From Pseudomonas cremoris (lineage in GTDB: Bacteria > Pseudomonadota > Gammaproteobacteria > Pseudomonadales > Pseudomonadaceae), in the NCBI RefSeq assembly GCF_014230465.1, contig NZ_JAAXCY010000003.1:186001-250000 (forward strand): 64,000 bases of DNA, read 5' to 3'. The position numbers and the translations under genes were made by a program. The notes under the pieces were generated by a model. It was not told the origin of the DNA, did no database searches, and saw nothing but the letters and a program-made list of their open reading frames with translations. Below are positions 53,363 through 63,754 of the stretch, in pieces (the first letter of the stretch is position 1; every line of letters begins with the position of its first letter).

Positions 53363-54268
53363 ATGAGAATCCTCGGCATTCTGTGCCTGCTACTCACTTT
53401 GAACGGTTGCAGCTCCCTGCTGTTTTACCCAGAACCTGGCCTGCCGTTCACGCCGCAAAAGGCCCACCTGGCCTACCGTGACGTCACCCTCACTACCGCC
53501 GATGGCGTGAAGCTTCACGCCTGGTGGCTGCCGGCCAAGCCCGGCGTGCCGCTCAAAGGCACCGTGCTGCACCTGCATGGCAATGGCGGCAACCTGGCCT
53601 GGCACTTGGGCGGCAGTTGGTGGTTGCCGGAGCAAGGCTATCAAGTGCTGCTGCTGGACTATCGCGGTTATGGCCTGTCCGAAGGCAAGCCGTCTTTGCC
53701 GGCGGTGTATCAGGATATCGATGCGGCGTTCAACTGGATCGACAAGGCCCCCGAAACCCAGCACCAACCCTTGATCGTCCTTGGCCAAAGCCTCGGCGGC
53801 GCACTGGCAGTGCATTACCTGGCGGCGCACCCGGAGCGCCAAGCCCAGCTCAAGGCCTTGGTGCTGGACGGCGTGCCCGCCAGTTATCGTGACGTAGGAC
53901 AATTCGCCCTGAGCACCTCTTGGTTAACATGGCCGCTCCAGGTGCCCCTGTCGTGGCTGGTGCCGGACGCCGACAGTGCGATCCACGCCATGCCTCAATT
54001 AACTGGCGTACCGAAACTGCTGTTCCACAGCCTGGATGACCCGATTGTGCCTGTGGCCAACGCCATCCGCCTGTACCAGGCCGCACCGCCGCCGCGCGTT
54101 TTGCAGTTGACCCGTGGTGGGCATGTACAGACGTTTGCCGATAAAACCTGGCAAACCGTGATGCTGCGCTACCTGGACGACCCGCAGCACTTCAATGGCC
54201 TGCGCCGCCTGGGCGAAATTCCGAACTACCCCCTTCCTAAAGTTGATTCATCAGAGAGCCCGCAATGA
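53363..54268 (+). CDS. Alpha/beta hydrolase lipoprotein (BEM46/YfhR-like)
   Basis: The 301-residue product has a lipoprotein signal (ILCLLLTLNGCSS) and an alpha/beta hydrolase domain: oxyanion motif VLHLHGNGGNLAWH, nucleophile elbow LIVLGQSLGGALAVHYL, and the catalytic Asp region KLLFHSLDDPIVPVANA with His in LTRGGHVQTFAD. It is likely an envelope-anchored serine esterase or peptidase of unknown substrate. Its stop overlaps the start of the following small gene by 4 bases. Confidence 0.88.
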   Translation: MRILGILCLLLTLNGCSSLLFYPEPGLPFTPQKAHLAYRDVTLTTADGVKLHAWWLPAKPGVPLKGTVLHLHGNGGNLAWHLGGSWWLPEQGYQVLLLDYRGYGLSEGKPSLPAVYQDIDAAFNWIDKAPETQHQPLIVLGQSLGGALAVHYLAAHPERQAQLKALVLDGVPASYRDVGQFALSTSWLTWPLQVPLSWLVPDADSAIHAMPQLTGVPKLLFHSLDDPIVPVANAIRLYQAAPPPRVLQLTRGGHVQTFADKTWQTVMLRYLDDPQHFNGLRRLGEIPNYPLPKVDSSESPQ

Positions 54269-54591
54269 GCGAAGAACGCAACATGATCCCGCTGATCCTC
54301 ACCGGCATCGGCACCATCATCGGCACCGTCGGCTGCCTGTGGTTCTACGGCTACCTTCACTTTGCCAAGCCTGAAGATGCGTTGCTGCTCAGTGACTTCA
54401 CCATGCTCAAGACGGTGCCAGGGGAGGATTACAAGATCTCCCTGACCCCGGCCGCGCAAGTGGCGCAGTGTGTCGACGGTGTGTTGGTCATGTTCGATAC
54501 CGAGCAGAAAGGCCTCAGTGGTGTATTGGTCAACAACAAGAAACAGGCAGTGCGGTGCATGGGGCAGGAAACACCGCAGCTTGAGCAGTAG
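54265..54591 (+). CDS. Small membrane protein, function unknown
   Basis: This 108-residue protein has one N-terminal membrane helix (IPLILTGIGTIIGTVGCLWF) and a small soluble domain containing AAQVAQCVDGVLVMFD and a Cys near the end (AVRCMGQE). It is coupled to the preceding hydrolase gene by a 4-base overlap and probably works with it. No family is recognised. Confidence 0.75.
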   Translation: MSEERNMIPLILTGIGTIIGTVGCLWFYGYLHFAKPEDALLLSDFTMLKTVPGEDYKISLTPAAQVAQCVDGVLVMFDTEQKGLSGVLVNNKKQAVRCMGQETPQLEQ

Positions 54592-54685
54592 CGATTTGGC
54601 GTACGAAAACATGCTTTGTCCTTGCCGTAATGCGCTGATCCTTTGTCGAATTCTGGTTCAAGTCATGTCAGGGGAGCGTCGCACC

Positions 54686-54713
54686 GGAACCATCTCGGGT
54701 TGAACGCCACAGA
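54686..54713 (+). promoter_or_regulatory. Candidate hrp box (HrpL/RspL-type ECF sigma promoter)
   Basis: GGAACC (54686-54691), a 15-base spacer and CCACAGA (54707-54713) match the hrp box GGAACC-N15/16-CCACNNA exactly. It is placed 62 bases before the ATG of a harpin-like gene. HrpL-family sigma factors drive type III secretion genes in plant-associated pseudomonads. No T3SS or hrpL gene is within this window, so the regulator is inferred. Confidence 0.6.
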
Positions 54714-54774
54714 TTTTGGACTGATCAGCAGCGCTGATCGGACCACGGTGTTTTCCAATTTGGAGTCAACAAGC

Positions 54775-55110
54775 ATGAATATGAGCATTAACCCCCAATT
54801 TTCCCAGGGAAGTATCGGCGGCGCCGGTGAGTCTGGTGGCAACCAGAAAGAGATTGAGGCCCTTAAGAAGCAGATCAAAGGCCTGGAAGACCAGATCGCC
54901 GCCAAAGGGCAACAAGCTTCGGGCGGCGCTCAAGGTGGCGGTGGCGAAGAAGATCCATTGCAACAACTGCTGAAGATGCTGCAAGAGCAATTGCAGAAGT
55001 TAATGGGTGGCCAGGGGGCCGGCGGTGGAGGTGACTCCGCCGGTGGGCAGGGCGGTGGCGGCCAGGTCCAGGCGATCGTGGAGCAATCCAAGATGTCTGT
55101 CGGTTTCTGA
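54775..55110 (+). CDS. Harpin-like Gly/Gln-rich protein under a candidate hrp box
   Basis: The 111-residue product has no cysteine, a polar N-terminus (MNMSINPQFSQGSIGGAGES), a coiled coil (KEIEALKKQIKGLEDQIAAK), a Gly-rich linker, a Leu/Gln-rich amphipathic helix (PLQQLLKMLQEQLQKLMG), and a second Gly-rich stretch. This composition is that of small harpins such as Xanthomonas Hpa1, which are heat-stable T3SS-secreted helper proteins. The upstream hrp box adds support. ATG 54775 is chosen over frames starting nearer the promoter. A perfect terminator follows. Alternatives are an unrelated low-complexity cytoplasmic protein. Confidence 0.65.
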   Translation: MNMSINPQFSQGSIGGAGESGGNQKEIEALKKQIKGLEDQIAAKGQQASGGAQGGGGEEDPLQQLLKMLQEQLQKLMGGQGAGGGGDSAGGQGGGGQVQAIVEQSKMSVGF

Positions 55111-55125
55111 TAAGCGCCGCATAAA

Positions 55126-55149
55126 AAACCCCGCCATATGGCGGGGTTT
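55126..55149. terminator. Terminator between the harpin-like gene and the OmpA-like gene
   Basis: AAACCCCGCCAT is followed directly by its perfect complement, with an A run on the left and T residues on the right. It serves both convergent genes. Confidence 0.88.
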
Positions 55150-55168
55150 CTTTTAGAACAACAGTTGA

Positions 55169-55954
55169 TCAGTTAGCCACGGAAGAGCGTGGTTTGACCG
55201 GCTGATTATCGTTGGAAATGGTCACTTCAACACGACGGTTCATGGCACGGCCCGATACGCTGCCATTGTCCGCAACCGGGTATTCCTTGCCGTAACCCTG
55301 GGTCACGATGCGCGAAATATCCACACCCTGTTGAGCCAACGCGCGCTGCACGGATGCCGCACGGCGCTCGGACAGGCTCTGGTTGTACGCGTCGGAACCG
55401 GTGCTGTCGGTGTAGCCTTCGACGATCACTTTACGATCTGGGTTGTCGCGCAGGAACTGCGCCAGCTTGGTGATGTTCACCAGGCCGCTGGATTTCAGGT
55501 CGGACTTGTTGGTGGCAAACAGCACGTCACCAAAGGTCACCAGCGTACCGCGATCAGTCTGCTTGGCATTCAGGCTGTCTTGCAGTTGTTTGATTTGCGC
55601 ATCGCGTGCTTCGAGCAGAGCGCGGGCGCGTTCGTCACCAGCGTTTTTCAGCTTGGCTTCGGATTCGCGCAGCACGATGGTGTCTTTGGCCACTTCAACG
55701 CGCTGGTTGGTCAGGTAGGCCAGTTGGTCGACCTTCTTCTGGTCTTCACGGTCACGGTAGGCCTTGTCTGCCTTGTCCAGCCACTCGCTGGCGTCTTTGG
55801 TTTCCAGGGCTGCAACCTTGGTGGCTTGCGGGTTGGCTTGCAGGGCCGAGTAGTTGGTCCGTGCGTTTTCCAGGTTCGCGTTTGGCGGGGTGGAGCAGGC
55901 CGCCAGGGCAACGCTCATCGCCAGCAGGGCAGGGATCATCAATTGTTTACGCAT
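55169..55954 (-). CDS. OmpA-family lipoprotein with DUF4398-type N-terminal region
   Basis: The 261-residue product has a lipoprotein signal (LLAMSVALAACSTPP), a helical coiled-coil middle with DUF4398-like character (DKADKAYRDREDQKKVDQLA), and a C-terminal OmpA peptidoglycan-binding domain (VTFGDVLFATNKSDLKSSG; IVEGYTDSTGSDAYNQSLSE; TQGYGKEYPVADN). It should anchor the outer membrane to peptidoglycan. It lies 55 bases downstream of the DUF4398 lipoprotein gene on the same strand. Confidence 0.92.
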   Translation of the reverse strand: MRKQLMIPALLAMSVALAACSTPPNANLENARTNYSALQANPQATKVAALETKDASEWLDKADKAYRDREDQKKVDQLAYLTNQRVEVAKDTIVLRESEAKLKNAGDERARALLEARDAQIKQLQDSLNAKQTDRGTLVTFGDVLFATNKSDLKSSGLVNITKLAQFLRDNPDRKVIVEGYTDSTGSDAYNQSLSERRAASVQRALAQQGVDISRIVTQGYGKEYPVADNGSVSGRAMNRRVEVTISNDNQPVKPRSSVAN

Positions 55955-56009
55955 AGTCGTGTCGTCCTTTCAATTCGATATCGGGTGCAATGCAATCAGT
56001 GGCGGCGGT

Positions 56010-56435
56010 TTACGGCTGTTTGATAACAGCGGGGCGCATGCCTTCCTGACGCAGCTCCTGAACAGCTTTCTGGGAGTCCTTCACAGCCTGTTCAGCCTTG
56101 GCTGCCTGGGATTTGCGCTCTGCAACGCGAGCGTCCCATTCAGCTTGTTCGGCCAGGCGACGGGCCTCGTCGTAGTTCTTGTCGTGCATGGCGATTTCGG
56201 CTTGTTTGAGCTTGTCCTGGGCCGACTTCATTTCCACGGCTGCGTACTCGGTACCGCCGGCGCTGACAGCGCTGTTCACCGCAGATTGGGTGACCGCGTA
56301 CTGCTCGGTCGGAGGGTTGCCGGCGCAACCGGCCAGAACGAAGCTGGTACCGATTGCCAGCGCGGCCAATTTGAGCCCGCGCAGGTGGTTAAACGAGGAT
56401 TTGGCAGTGCTGGTCTTCATCGTCTTCAACTCCAT
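56010..56435 (-). CDS. DUF4398 domain lipoprotein
   Basis: The 141-residue product has a lipobox (SFVLAGCAGNPP) and a helical DUF4398 domain (SAQDKLKQAEIAMHDKNYDE; EARRLAEQAEWDARVAERKS). ATG 56435 (MELKTMKTSTAK) follows an AGGAGTT site; ATG 56420 is an alternative. It pairs with the OmpA-like gene downstream. Both proteins share the helical domain and may form a complex in the envelope. Confidence 0.88.
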   Translation of the reverse strand: MELKTMKTSTAKSSFNHLRGLKLAALAIGTSFVLAGCAGNPPTEQYAVTQSAVNSAVSAGGTEYAAVEMKSAQDKLKQAEIAMHDKNYDEARRLAEQAEWDARVAERKSQAAKAEQAVKDSQKAVQELRQEGMRPAVIKQP

Positions 56436-56709
56436 TGGATAACTCCTGAAATACTTCAAAATCCACCTCAGGATGGCAGCGGCGGCGGGCCTGGCGTTTA
56501 AGCGCATGGCACCTATTCAAACGGCTGTTCCACGTGATGGCTTACTCGGTGTGACCGGAGGCTTTTTTGAATAGTTCAGAGAAGATGGCGATTTGCCTAA
56601 AAAAATATCTGACTGATTGGTCAGCGTAAAAAAGTTGGAACTTCTGCGTTGCACAGAGGTACGCCGGGCCTTTGGAAGGCCCGGAATACAAGGGGGTAAC
56701 GGGGAGGTG
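56436..56709. other. Intergenic region, probable promoter and a strong hairpin
   Basis: The region contains the leader of the DUF4398 gene. A hairpin CCGGGCCTTT/AAGGCCCGG at about 56667-56688, just past the stop of the leftward gene at 56710, may be its terminator. No gene is seen. Confidence 0.5.
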
Positions 56710-57054
56710 TCAGTGTTTTTGATCGTCGGCACTCGCCGACAAATCATGCAGATAACGACGCGACAAGGTCAGGAAACGAGGGGTGGGGCCGACGTCTTCA
56801 TACAGCGGGTCACCTTCCTCATCGGTGGCAACGACGTGCTGGCCCCTGATATAGGGGAAGCTGGTTTCCAGCTCTTCCAAGGCGGCGCCGATCAGTTCGC
56901 CGAGCAGCTCTTCGGTGTTGCGTTTGGGGTACATCTCGGCGATGGCGGCCAGCCTTGCGGCGGACTCGACGTCCAGATGGATGGCGTACTCGGTCTTGGT
57001 CAAGCGACCCTTGGCGTTCTCTTCCCAATGCTGGGCCAATTCTCGAATTTTCAT
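56710..57054 (-). CDS. Small conserved protein, often annotated as pilin assembly protein
   Basis: The 114-residue product starts MKIRELAQHWEENAKGRLTK, has a helical central part (ESAARLAAIAEMYPKRNTEE) and ends SRRYLHDLSASADDQKH. I recall close homologues in many Pseudomonas under the name pilin assembly protein or type 1 pili tip component, without firm functional proof. It has no signal peptide. It is divergent from ppc, sharing a 184-base region. Confidence 0.75.
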   Translation of the reverse strand: MKIRELAQHWEENAKGRLTKTEYAIHLDVESAARLAAIAEMYPKRNTEELLGELIGAALEELETSFPYIRGQHVVATDEEGDPLYEDVGPTPRFLTLSRRYLHDLSASADDQKH

Positions 57055-57238
57055 GGCAACCTCAATAAAGCCCGCGATAGCAGGCGGTGATGAGTGACCC
57101 GCCGTCCGCGTGGATAAACGCGGCGACTTACCTTTGAGACTAGCTGCAAGCCACAAGGTTTAAAGTCTTGTCAGAAACGAGCACTGGCGGCACTCTGGAA
57201 CACCTGCGCGTCCCGGATTTCTGGCTGGAGATTGGCTG

Positions 57239-59866
57239 ATGAGTGATATCGATGCACGCTTGCGTGAGGATGTTCACCTGCTGGGTGAACTGTTGGGCAA
57301 TACCATTCGAGAGCAGTACGGCGATGATTTTCTCGACAAGATCGAGCAGATCCGCAAAGGCGCCAAGGCCGACCGCCATGGCGCTGGCGATGAACTGAGC
57401 ACCCGTCTCAACCAGTTGCAGGAAAATGAACTGCTGCCTGTGGCTCGTGCCTTCAACCAGTTCCTCAACCTGGCCAACATTGCCGAGCAGTACCAACTGA
57501 TTCATCGGCGTGATGAGTCGCAACCGGCACCGTTCGAGTCCCGTGTGTTGCCCGAGTTGCTCGCCCGCTTGCAAAGCGAAGGTCACAGCAATGAGTCCCT
57601 GGCACGCCAGTTGGGGCGCTTGGAGATCGAGCTGGTCCTTACCGCTCACCCCACCGAAGTGGCGCGCCGTACCCTGATCCAGAAATACGATGCCATCGCC
57701 GCCCAATTGGCGCTGCAGGACCACCGCGACCTCACGACCGCCGAGCGCGATCAAATCCGTGAGCGCTTGCAACGCTTGATCGCCGAAGCCTGGCACACTG
57801 AAGAAATCCGCCGTGTCCGGCCCACTCCGGTGGACGAAGCCAAATGGGGCTTCGCGGTGATCGAACATTCGCTGTGGCACGCCATTCCCAATTACCTTCG
57901 CAAGGCCGACCGGGCCTTGCATGCCGCCACCGGCCTGCGTCTGCCCTTGGAGGCAGCACCGATTCGCTTCGCCTCGTGGATGGGCGGCGACCGTGACGGC
58001 AACCCGAATGTCACCGCGCCGGTCACTCGCGAAGTGCTGTTGCTGGCACGCTGGATGGCGGCTGATCTGTACTTGCGCGACATCGACCACTTGGCCTCCG
58101 AGCTGTCGATGCAACAGGCCAGCCCGGCATTGCAGGCGAAGGTCGGCGACAGCGTCGAACCCTACCGCGCCTTGCTCAAGCAACTGCGCGAACGCCTGCG
58201 CGCCACACGCCAATGGGCGCACACCGCGTTGAGCAGCAGCACCCCGGCGCCTGCCGAAGTGCTGCAGAACAACCGCGACCTGCTGGACCCGCTGGAGCTG
58301 TGTTATCAGTCGTTGCATGAGTGCGGCATGGGCGTGATCGCTGATGGCCCGTTGCTCGACTGCCTGCGCCGTGCCGTGACCTTTGGCCTGTTCCTTGTGC
58401 GCCTGGATGTGCGCCAGGACTCCAGCCGGCATTCGGCGGCGATGACGGAAATCACCGACTACCTTGGCCTCGGTCGTTATGAGGACTGGGACGAAGACGC
58501 GCGCATCAGTTTTCTGACCAAAGAGCTGGCGAATCGTCGGCCATTGCTGCCGGGGTATTTCAAACCCTCGGCGGACACGGCCGAGGTGTTGAACACCTGC
58601 AAGGAAATCGCTGCTGCGCCGGCGGCTTCACTGGGCTCGTATGTCATCTCCATGGCGGGCGCGGCCTCCGACGTGCTGGCGGTGCAATTACTGCTGAAAG
58701 AGTCGGGCGTGCAACGGCCGATGCGCGTGGTGCCGTTGTTTGAAACCCTGGCCGACCTGGACAACGCCGGACCGGTGATGGAGCGCCTGCTGCAACTGCC
58801 GGGCTATCGCGCGCGCTTACAGGGCCCGCAGGAAGTGATGATCGGCTATTCGGACTCCGCCAAGGACGCCGGCACGACTGCCGCCGCCTGGGCGCAATAT
58901 CGGGCGCAGGAGCGCTTGGTGGATATCTGCCGCGAGCAGCAGGTGGAACTGCTGTTGTTCCATGGTCGCGGCGGCACCGTGGGCCGTGGCGGCGGCCCGG
59001 CCCACGCGGCGATTCTGTCGCAGCCGCCGGGCTCGGTGGCGGGGCGTTTCCGCACTACCGAACAGGGCGAAATGATCCGCTTCAAGTTCGGCTTGCCGGA
59101 TATTGCCGAGCAGAACCTCAACCTCTACCTGGCTGCAGTGCTGGAAGCCACCTTGCTGCCACCGCCACCACCGGAGCCGGCCTGGCGTCATTTGATGGAT
59201 GAATTGGCCGCAGATGGTGTCAGTGCCTACCGCGCAGTGGTGCGGGAAAATCCGCAGTTCGTCGAATACTTCCGTCAATCCACCCCAGAACAGGAGTTGG
59301 GCCGGTTGCCCTTGGGCAGTCGCCCAGCCAAGCGCCGTGCGGGTGGGATCGAAAGCCTGCGCGCCATCCCGTGGATTTTCGGCTGGACCCAGACCCGCCT
59401 GATGCTACCGGCCTGGCTGGGTTGGGAAGCGGCGCTGAGCAAGGCGCTGGAGCGCGGCGAAGGTGAGTTGCTGGGGCAGATGCGCGAGCAGTGGCCGTTC
59501 TTCCGCACGCGTATCGACATGTTGGAAATGGTGCTGGCCAAGGCCGATGCTGATATCGCCCGCCTGTATGACGAGCGCCTGGTGCAACCGGACCTGTTGC
59601 CATTGGGTGTGCATTTGCGCGACCTATTGTCGCAGGCCTGCAGTGTGGTGCTTGGCCTGACCGGCCAGTCCCAGCTGCTAGCCCATAGCCCGGACACCCT
59701 GGAGTTTATCCGCCTGCGCAACACCTACCTCGACCCGCTGCACTTGTTGCAGGCTGAGTTGCTGGCACGTTCGCGCCAGCAGGAGGCCGCGCAAGACAGC
59801 CCTCTGGAACAGGCGCTGCTGGTGTCCGTGGCCGGTATTGCGGCGGGTTTGCGCAATACGGGTTGA
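57239..59866 (+). CDS. ppc: Phosphoenolpyruvate carboxylase
   Basis: The 875-residue enzyme carboxylates phosphoenolpyruvate to oxaloacetate, replenishing the TCA cycle. It contains the catalytic [14 protein letters not shown] (His), [34 protein letters not shown], and [15 protein letters not shown] motifs, and ends in the conserved RNTG. It is full length and monocistronic. Confidence 0.97.
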   Translation: MSDIDARLREDVHLLGELLGNTIREQYGDDFLDKIEQIRKGAKADRHGAGDELSTRLNQLQENELLPVARAFNQFLNLANIAEQYQLIHRRDESQPAPFESRVLPELLARLQSEGHSNESLARQLGRLEIELVLTAHPTEVARRTLIQKYDAIAAQLALQDHRDLTTAERDQIRERLQRLIAEAWHTEEIRRVRPTPVDEAKWGFAVIEHSLWHAIPNYLRKADRALHAATGLRLPLEAAPIRFASWMGGDRDGNPNVTAPVTREVLLLARWMAADLYLRDIDHLASELSMQQASPALQAKVGDSVEPYRALLKQLRERLRATRQWAHTALSSSTPAPAEVLQNNRDLLDPLELCYQSLHECGMGVIADGPLLDCLRRAVTFGLFLVRLDVRQDSSRHSAAMTEITDYLGLGRYEDWDEDARISFLTKELANRRPLLPGYFKPSADTAEVLNTCKEIAAAPAASLGSYVISMAGAASDVLAVQLLLKESGVQRPMRVVPLFETLADLDNAGPVMERLLQLPGYRARLQGPQEVMIGYSDSAKDAGTTAAAWAQYRAQERLVDICREQQVELLLFHGRGGTVGRGGGPAHAAILSQPPGSVAGRFRTTEQGEMIRFKFGLPDIAEQNLNLYLAAVLEATLLPPPPPEPAWRHLMDELAADGVSAYRAVVRENPQFVEYFRQSTPEQELGRLPLGSRPAKRRAGGIESLRAIPWIFGWTQTRLMLPAWLGWEAALSKALERGEGELLGQMREQWPFFRTRIDMLEMVLAKADADIARLYDERLVQPDLLPLGVHLRDLLSQACSVVLGLTGQSQLLAHSPDTLEFIRLRNTYLDPLHLLQAELLARSRQQEAAQDSPLEQALLVSVAGIAAGLRNTG

Positions 59867-60810
<944 letters not shown>

Positions 60811-60832
60811 TCCTTCGACTGGCTACACGTAT

Positions 60833-60857
60833 AACGGCCCGCTTGCGGGCCGTTGTT
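60833..60857 (+). terminator. Terminator of adk
   Basis: AACGGCCCGC and GCGGGCCGTT enclose a 2-base TT loop, then GTTGTTT follows, 22 bases after the adk stop. Confidence 0.75.
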
Positions 60858-60900
60858 GTTTATACTGGCGCACTTTTTTTCGACTTGGACACCCACACCG

Positions 60901-61587
60901 ATGAGCACCCTGCTGGCCCTGGACACCGCGACTGAAGCTTGCTCCGTTGCCCTGCTGCACGATGGCAAGGTTACGAGCCACTACGAGGTGATCCCGCGCC
61001 TGCATGCGCAGAAGCTGTTGCCGATGATCAAGCAACTACTCGAAGACGCCGGCACCACCCTGGCGGCGGTGGACGCCATCGCCTTCGGTCGTGGGCCGGG
61101 TGCCTTTACCGGTGTGCGCATCGCCATCGGCGTGGTGCAAGGCCTGGCGTTTGCGTTGGAGCGTCCGGTATTGCCGGTGTCCAATCTGGCGGTGCTGGCC
61201 CAGCGCGCCTTGCGTGAGCACGGTGCTCATCAGGTTGCAGCGGCCATCGATGCACGCATGGATGAAGTCTATTGGGGCTGCTACCGCGAAACCGATGGCG
61301 AAATGCGTTTGGTGGGTGTGGAAGCGGTACAGCCTCCGGAGTCTTCTGTGCTGCCCGATGACGCCAGCGGTGACTGGTTCGGTGCTGGCACCGGCTGGGG
61401 TTATGGCGAGCGAATCAATGTGCAACTGGTTGGCCAGGACGCCGCAATGCTGCCCCATGCCGAAGACTTGCTAAACCTGGCACGCTTCGCGTTTGCGCGT
61501 GGCGAGGCGATCCCGGCTGACCAGGCCGCCCCTGTTTACTTGCGCGATAAAGTCGCCCAGACAAAGGCGGAACGCGGGATTATTTGA
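60901..61587 (+). CDS. tsaB: tRNA threonylcarbamoyladenosine biosynthesis protein TsaB
   Basis: The 228-residue product is a TsaB/YeaZ-type ASKHA protein: LLALDTATEACSVALLHDGK at the start, LPMIKQLLEDAGTTLAAVDA, and AFGRGPGAFTGVRIAIGVVQ. It partners TsaD in making t6A37 on tRNAs that read ANN codons. The adk-tsaB order is conserved in pseudomonads. Confidence 0.95.
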   Translation: MSTLLALDTATEACSVALLHDGKVTSHYEVIPRLHAQKLLPMIKQLLEDAGTTLAAVDAIAFGRGPGAFTGVRIAIGVVQGLAFALERPVLPVSNLAVLAQRALREHGAHQVAAAIDARMDEVYWGCYRETDGEMRLVGVEAVQPPESSVLPDDASGDWFGAGTGWGYGERINVQLVGQDAAMLPHAEDLLNLARFAFARGEAIPADQAAPVYLRDKVAQTKAERGII

Positions 61588-61597
61588 CGCCAAAAAT

Positions 61598-61648
61598 GCG
61601 GGCAAATTGAGGCGAAATTCACCAATCGTCAGAATTTGCCCGCGCTTT
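61598..61648 (+). terminator. Terminator-like hairpin after tsaB
   Basis: GCGGGCAAATT (61598-61608) and AATTTGCCCGC (61633-61643) form an 11-bp stem with a 24-base loop, followed by GCTTTTA. Confidence 0.6.
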
Positions 61649-61747
61649 TAAACCTTTTTCAAATTATGTGTTCTAGTTATCACCAGAGCATTTGCGCACC
61701 ATGGATGATGCTGCCAAAATGCCATTACTGATAGCGAGTTCGCGCCC

Positions 61748-62038
61748 ATGCGTATTGATGGCTTTTCCTCACAGTCGTACCCGATCAAGCGTAAGCCGCG
61801 TAAGGCAAACGCCACGGTGGACGAGTCTGTCGAGGATTCGCCAGACTTCATCGAAGTCCAGTCCGATGCGCAGGCCAATGCTCAAGCACGCATCAGCGGT
61901 CTTCCCGCCCGTCAGCAAGACATGGTCTTCCCGCGCTCCATGAGCAAAAGCGTCGCCACCGCCTTGGCCAGCTACCTGACCACTGCCGGCTTTGTCGAAT
62001 GGGATATGGAAGTGCTGGGCCTCGACATCCACATCTGA
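61748..62038 (+). CDS. Conserved hypothetical protein (96 residues)
   Basis: The product starts MRIDGFSSQSYPIKRKPRKA, has a charged, probably unstructured N-terminal half, and ends in the ordered segment LASYLTTAGFVEWDMEVLGL. No domain is recognised. Its stop overlaps the DUF72 start as TGATG, so they are coupled. A 160-base upstream gap includes an AT-rich stretch suitable for a promoter. Confidence 0.75.
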   Translation: MRIDGFSSQSYPIKRKPRKANATVDESVEDSPDFIEVQSDAQANAQARISGLPARQQDMVFPRSMSKSVATALASYLTTAGFVEWDMEVLGLDIHI

Positions 62039-62898
62039 TGCGCCTGCCTTACTTCATCGGTTGCCCGTCCTGGAGTGAAAACGCCTGGCGCGATTACCTG
62101 TATCCCGCCGACGCGCGTTCCAGCGACTACCTCGCCCTCTATTCCCAGGTTTTCAACGCCGTTGAAGGCAACACCACGTTCTACGCCCGACCCTCGGCCG
62201 CCACGGTGCAGCGCTGGGCCGAGATCATGCCCGACGATTTTCGTTTCACCGCCAAGTTTCCCGGCGACATCAGCCATGGTGGCGACCTGCGCGACCAGCT
62301 GCCGGCGGCAGAGAGTTTTGTTGGCCTGATGAGCCCGTTGGCTGAGCGTGTTTCGCCGTTGTGGCTGCAACTGTCGGCGAGTTTTTCGCCGCAGCGTCTG
62401 AGCGAACTGGCGGGTTTTATCGATGGCCTGGAGCGCCCGATGGCAGTGGAAGTGCGTCATCCGGAGTTCTTCGCCAAGGGCGACGCCGAGCGCACACTCA
62501 ACCGTTTGCTGCGTGACCGGGGTGTTGAGCGGATCTGCCTGGATTCGCGTCCGCTGTTCAGTTGCACCTCTACCACGGCGGCGGTGTTGCATGCTCAATC
62601 GAAGAAACCCAAGGTGCCCCCACGTCCAGCGGCGCTGACGCTGTTTCCCCAAGTGCGCTTTATTGGTCACCCGGAACTGGAACCCAACGACCCCTTCCTG
62701 ATCCCGTGGGTGGAAAAAGTCGCCGGCTGGATCGAAGAAGGTCGTACGCCCTATGTCTTCCTGCACACCTCGGATAATCGCCTGGCCGCTCAATTGGCCC
62801 TGCGTTTTCACGACAAGTTGATGGCGCGCCTGCCGGGCCTTGCGCCGCTACCGACCCTGAATCGGCAACCCGCAGCGGAGCAACTGGGGTTACTCTAA
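62038..62898 (+). CDS. DUF72 (YecE-like) protein
   Basis: The 286-residue product is a TIM-barrel-like DUF72 protein, with YFIGCPSWSENAWRDYLYPA, FNAVEGNTTFYARPSAATVQ, FRFTAKFPGDISHGGDLRDQ, and TPYVFLHTSDNRLAAQLAL. Function is not known. It is coupled to the preceding small gene. Confidence 0.9.
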   Translation: MRLPYFIGCPSWSENAWRDYLYPADARSSDYLALYSQVFNAVEGNTTFYARPSAATVQRWAEIMPDDFRFTAKFPGDISHGGDLRDQLPAAESFVGLMSPLAERVSPLWLQLSASFSPQRLSELAGFIDGLERPMAVEVRHPEFFAKGDAERTLNRLLRDRGVERICLDSRPLFSCTSTTAAVLHAQSKKPKVPPRPAALTLFPQVRFIGHPELEPNDPFLIPWVEKVAGWIEEGRTPYVFLHTSDNRLAAQLALRFHDKLMARLPGLAPLPTLNRQPAAEQLGLL

Positions 62899-62925
62899 GG
62901 CTCCTCTTTTTGCCAGGAGCCCGCC

Positions 62926-63753
62926 ATGGATGCCCAAACCCTTCGCGCCGAAACCTTCAAGGCCCTGCATGAGCGCAATCGCGCATTCGTGATGCCCAAC
63001 CCGTGGGATGCAGGTTCTGCCATCATGCTGGCCAGCCTCGGTTTTGAAGCATTGGCCACCACCAGCGCGGGTTATGCGTTCAGTCTCGGACGGCCTGATG
63101 CGGAAGGGGCGCTGTCCCTGGAAGACACGCTGGCCAATGCCGGTGCCATCGCTCGGGCGACCTCGTTGCCGGTGGCGGCGGACCTGGAAAATTGTTTCAG
63201 CGACACCCCCCAAGGTTGTGCCCAGACCATCCTGCGCGCCGCGGCTACGGGCATCGTCGGCGGCTCCATCGAAGATGCCACGGGCATCGCTGCCGACCCT
63301 ATCTACCCTTTTGATTTGTCCGTTGAGCGCGTGGAAGCGGCGGTTGCTGCCGCGCGCAGCCTGCCTTTTCCCTTCACCCTGACAGCCCGCGCGGAAAATC
63401 TCCTGCACGGTTGCCTGGATTTGCCCGACACCATCCGCCGCCTGCAAGCCTACGCCGAGGCCGGTGCCGACGTGCTGTATGCGCCGGCCTTGCGCAGTGC
63501 CGAGGAAGTGCTGGCGGTGGTCAAGGCGGTCGCGCCTAAACCGGTGAATGTGTTGATGTCCGGCGGCTTGAACCTCAGCGTGGCGCAACTGAGCGAGATG
63601 GGCGTGCGGCGTATCAGCGTCGGCTCGGCCATGGCATTGGCGGCGTATGGCGAGTTCTATCGGGCGGCGCAAGAGGTGTACGAGTTGGGCACCTTTACCT
63701 TCACCGAGCGCAAGATGCCGTTCAGCCAGGCGAACGCGTTCTTCAAGGATTGA
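62926..63753 (+). CDS. Isocitrate lyase/PEP mutase-family protein
   Basis: The 275-residue product has the family start FVMPNPWDAGSAIMLASLGF and the core ATTSAGYAFSLGRPDAEGAL, VAADLENCFSD, IVGGSIEDATG, FTLTARAENLLHG and RISVGSAMALAAYGEF. Members act on C-C or P-C bonds of 2-hydroxyacid-like substrates with Mg; many in this branch are oxaloacetate decarboxylase- or methylisocitrate lyase-like. The specific reaction is not determined. Confidence 0.85.
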   Translation: MDAQTLRAETFKALHERNRAFVMPNPWDAGSAIMLASLGFEALATTSAGYAFSLGRPDAEGALSLEDTLANAGAIARATSLPVAADLENCFSDTPQGCAQTILRAAATGIVGGSIEDATGIAADPIYPFDLSVERVEAAVAAARSLPFPFTLTARAENLLHGCLDLPDTIRRLQAYAEAGADVLYAPALRSAEEVLAVVKAVAPKPVNVLMSGGLNLSVAQLSEMGVRRISVGSAMALAAYGEFYRAAQEVYELGTFTFTERKMPFSQANAFFKD

Positions 63754-63754
63754 A

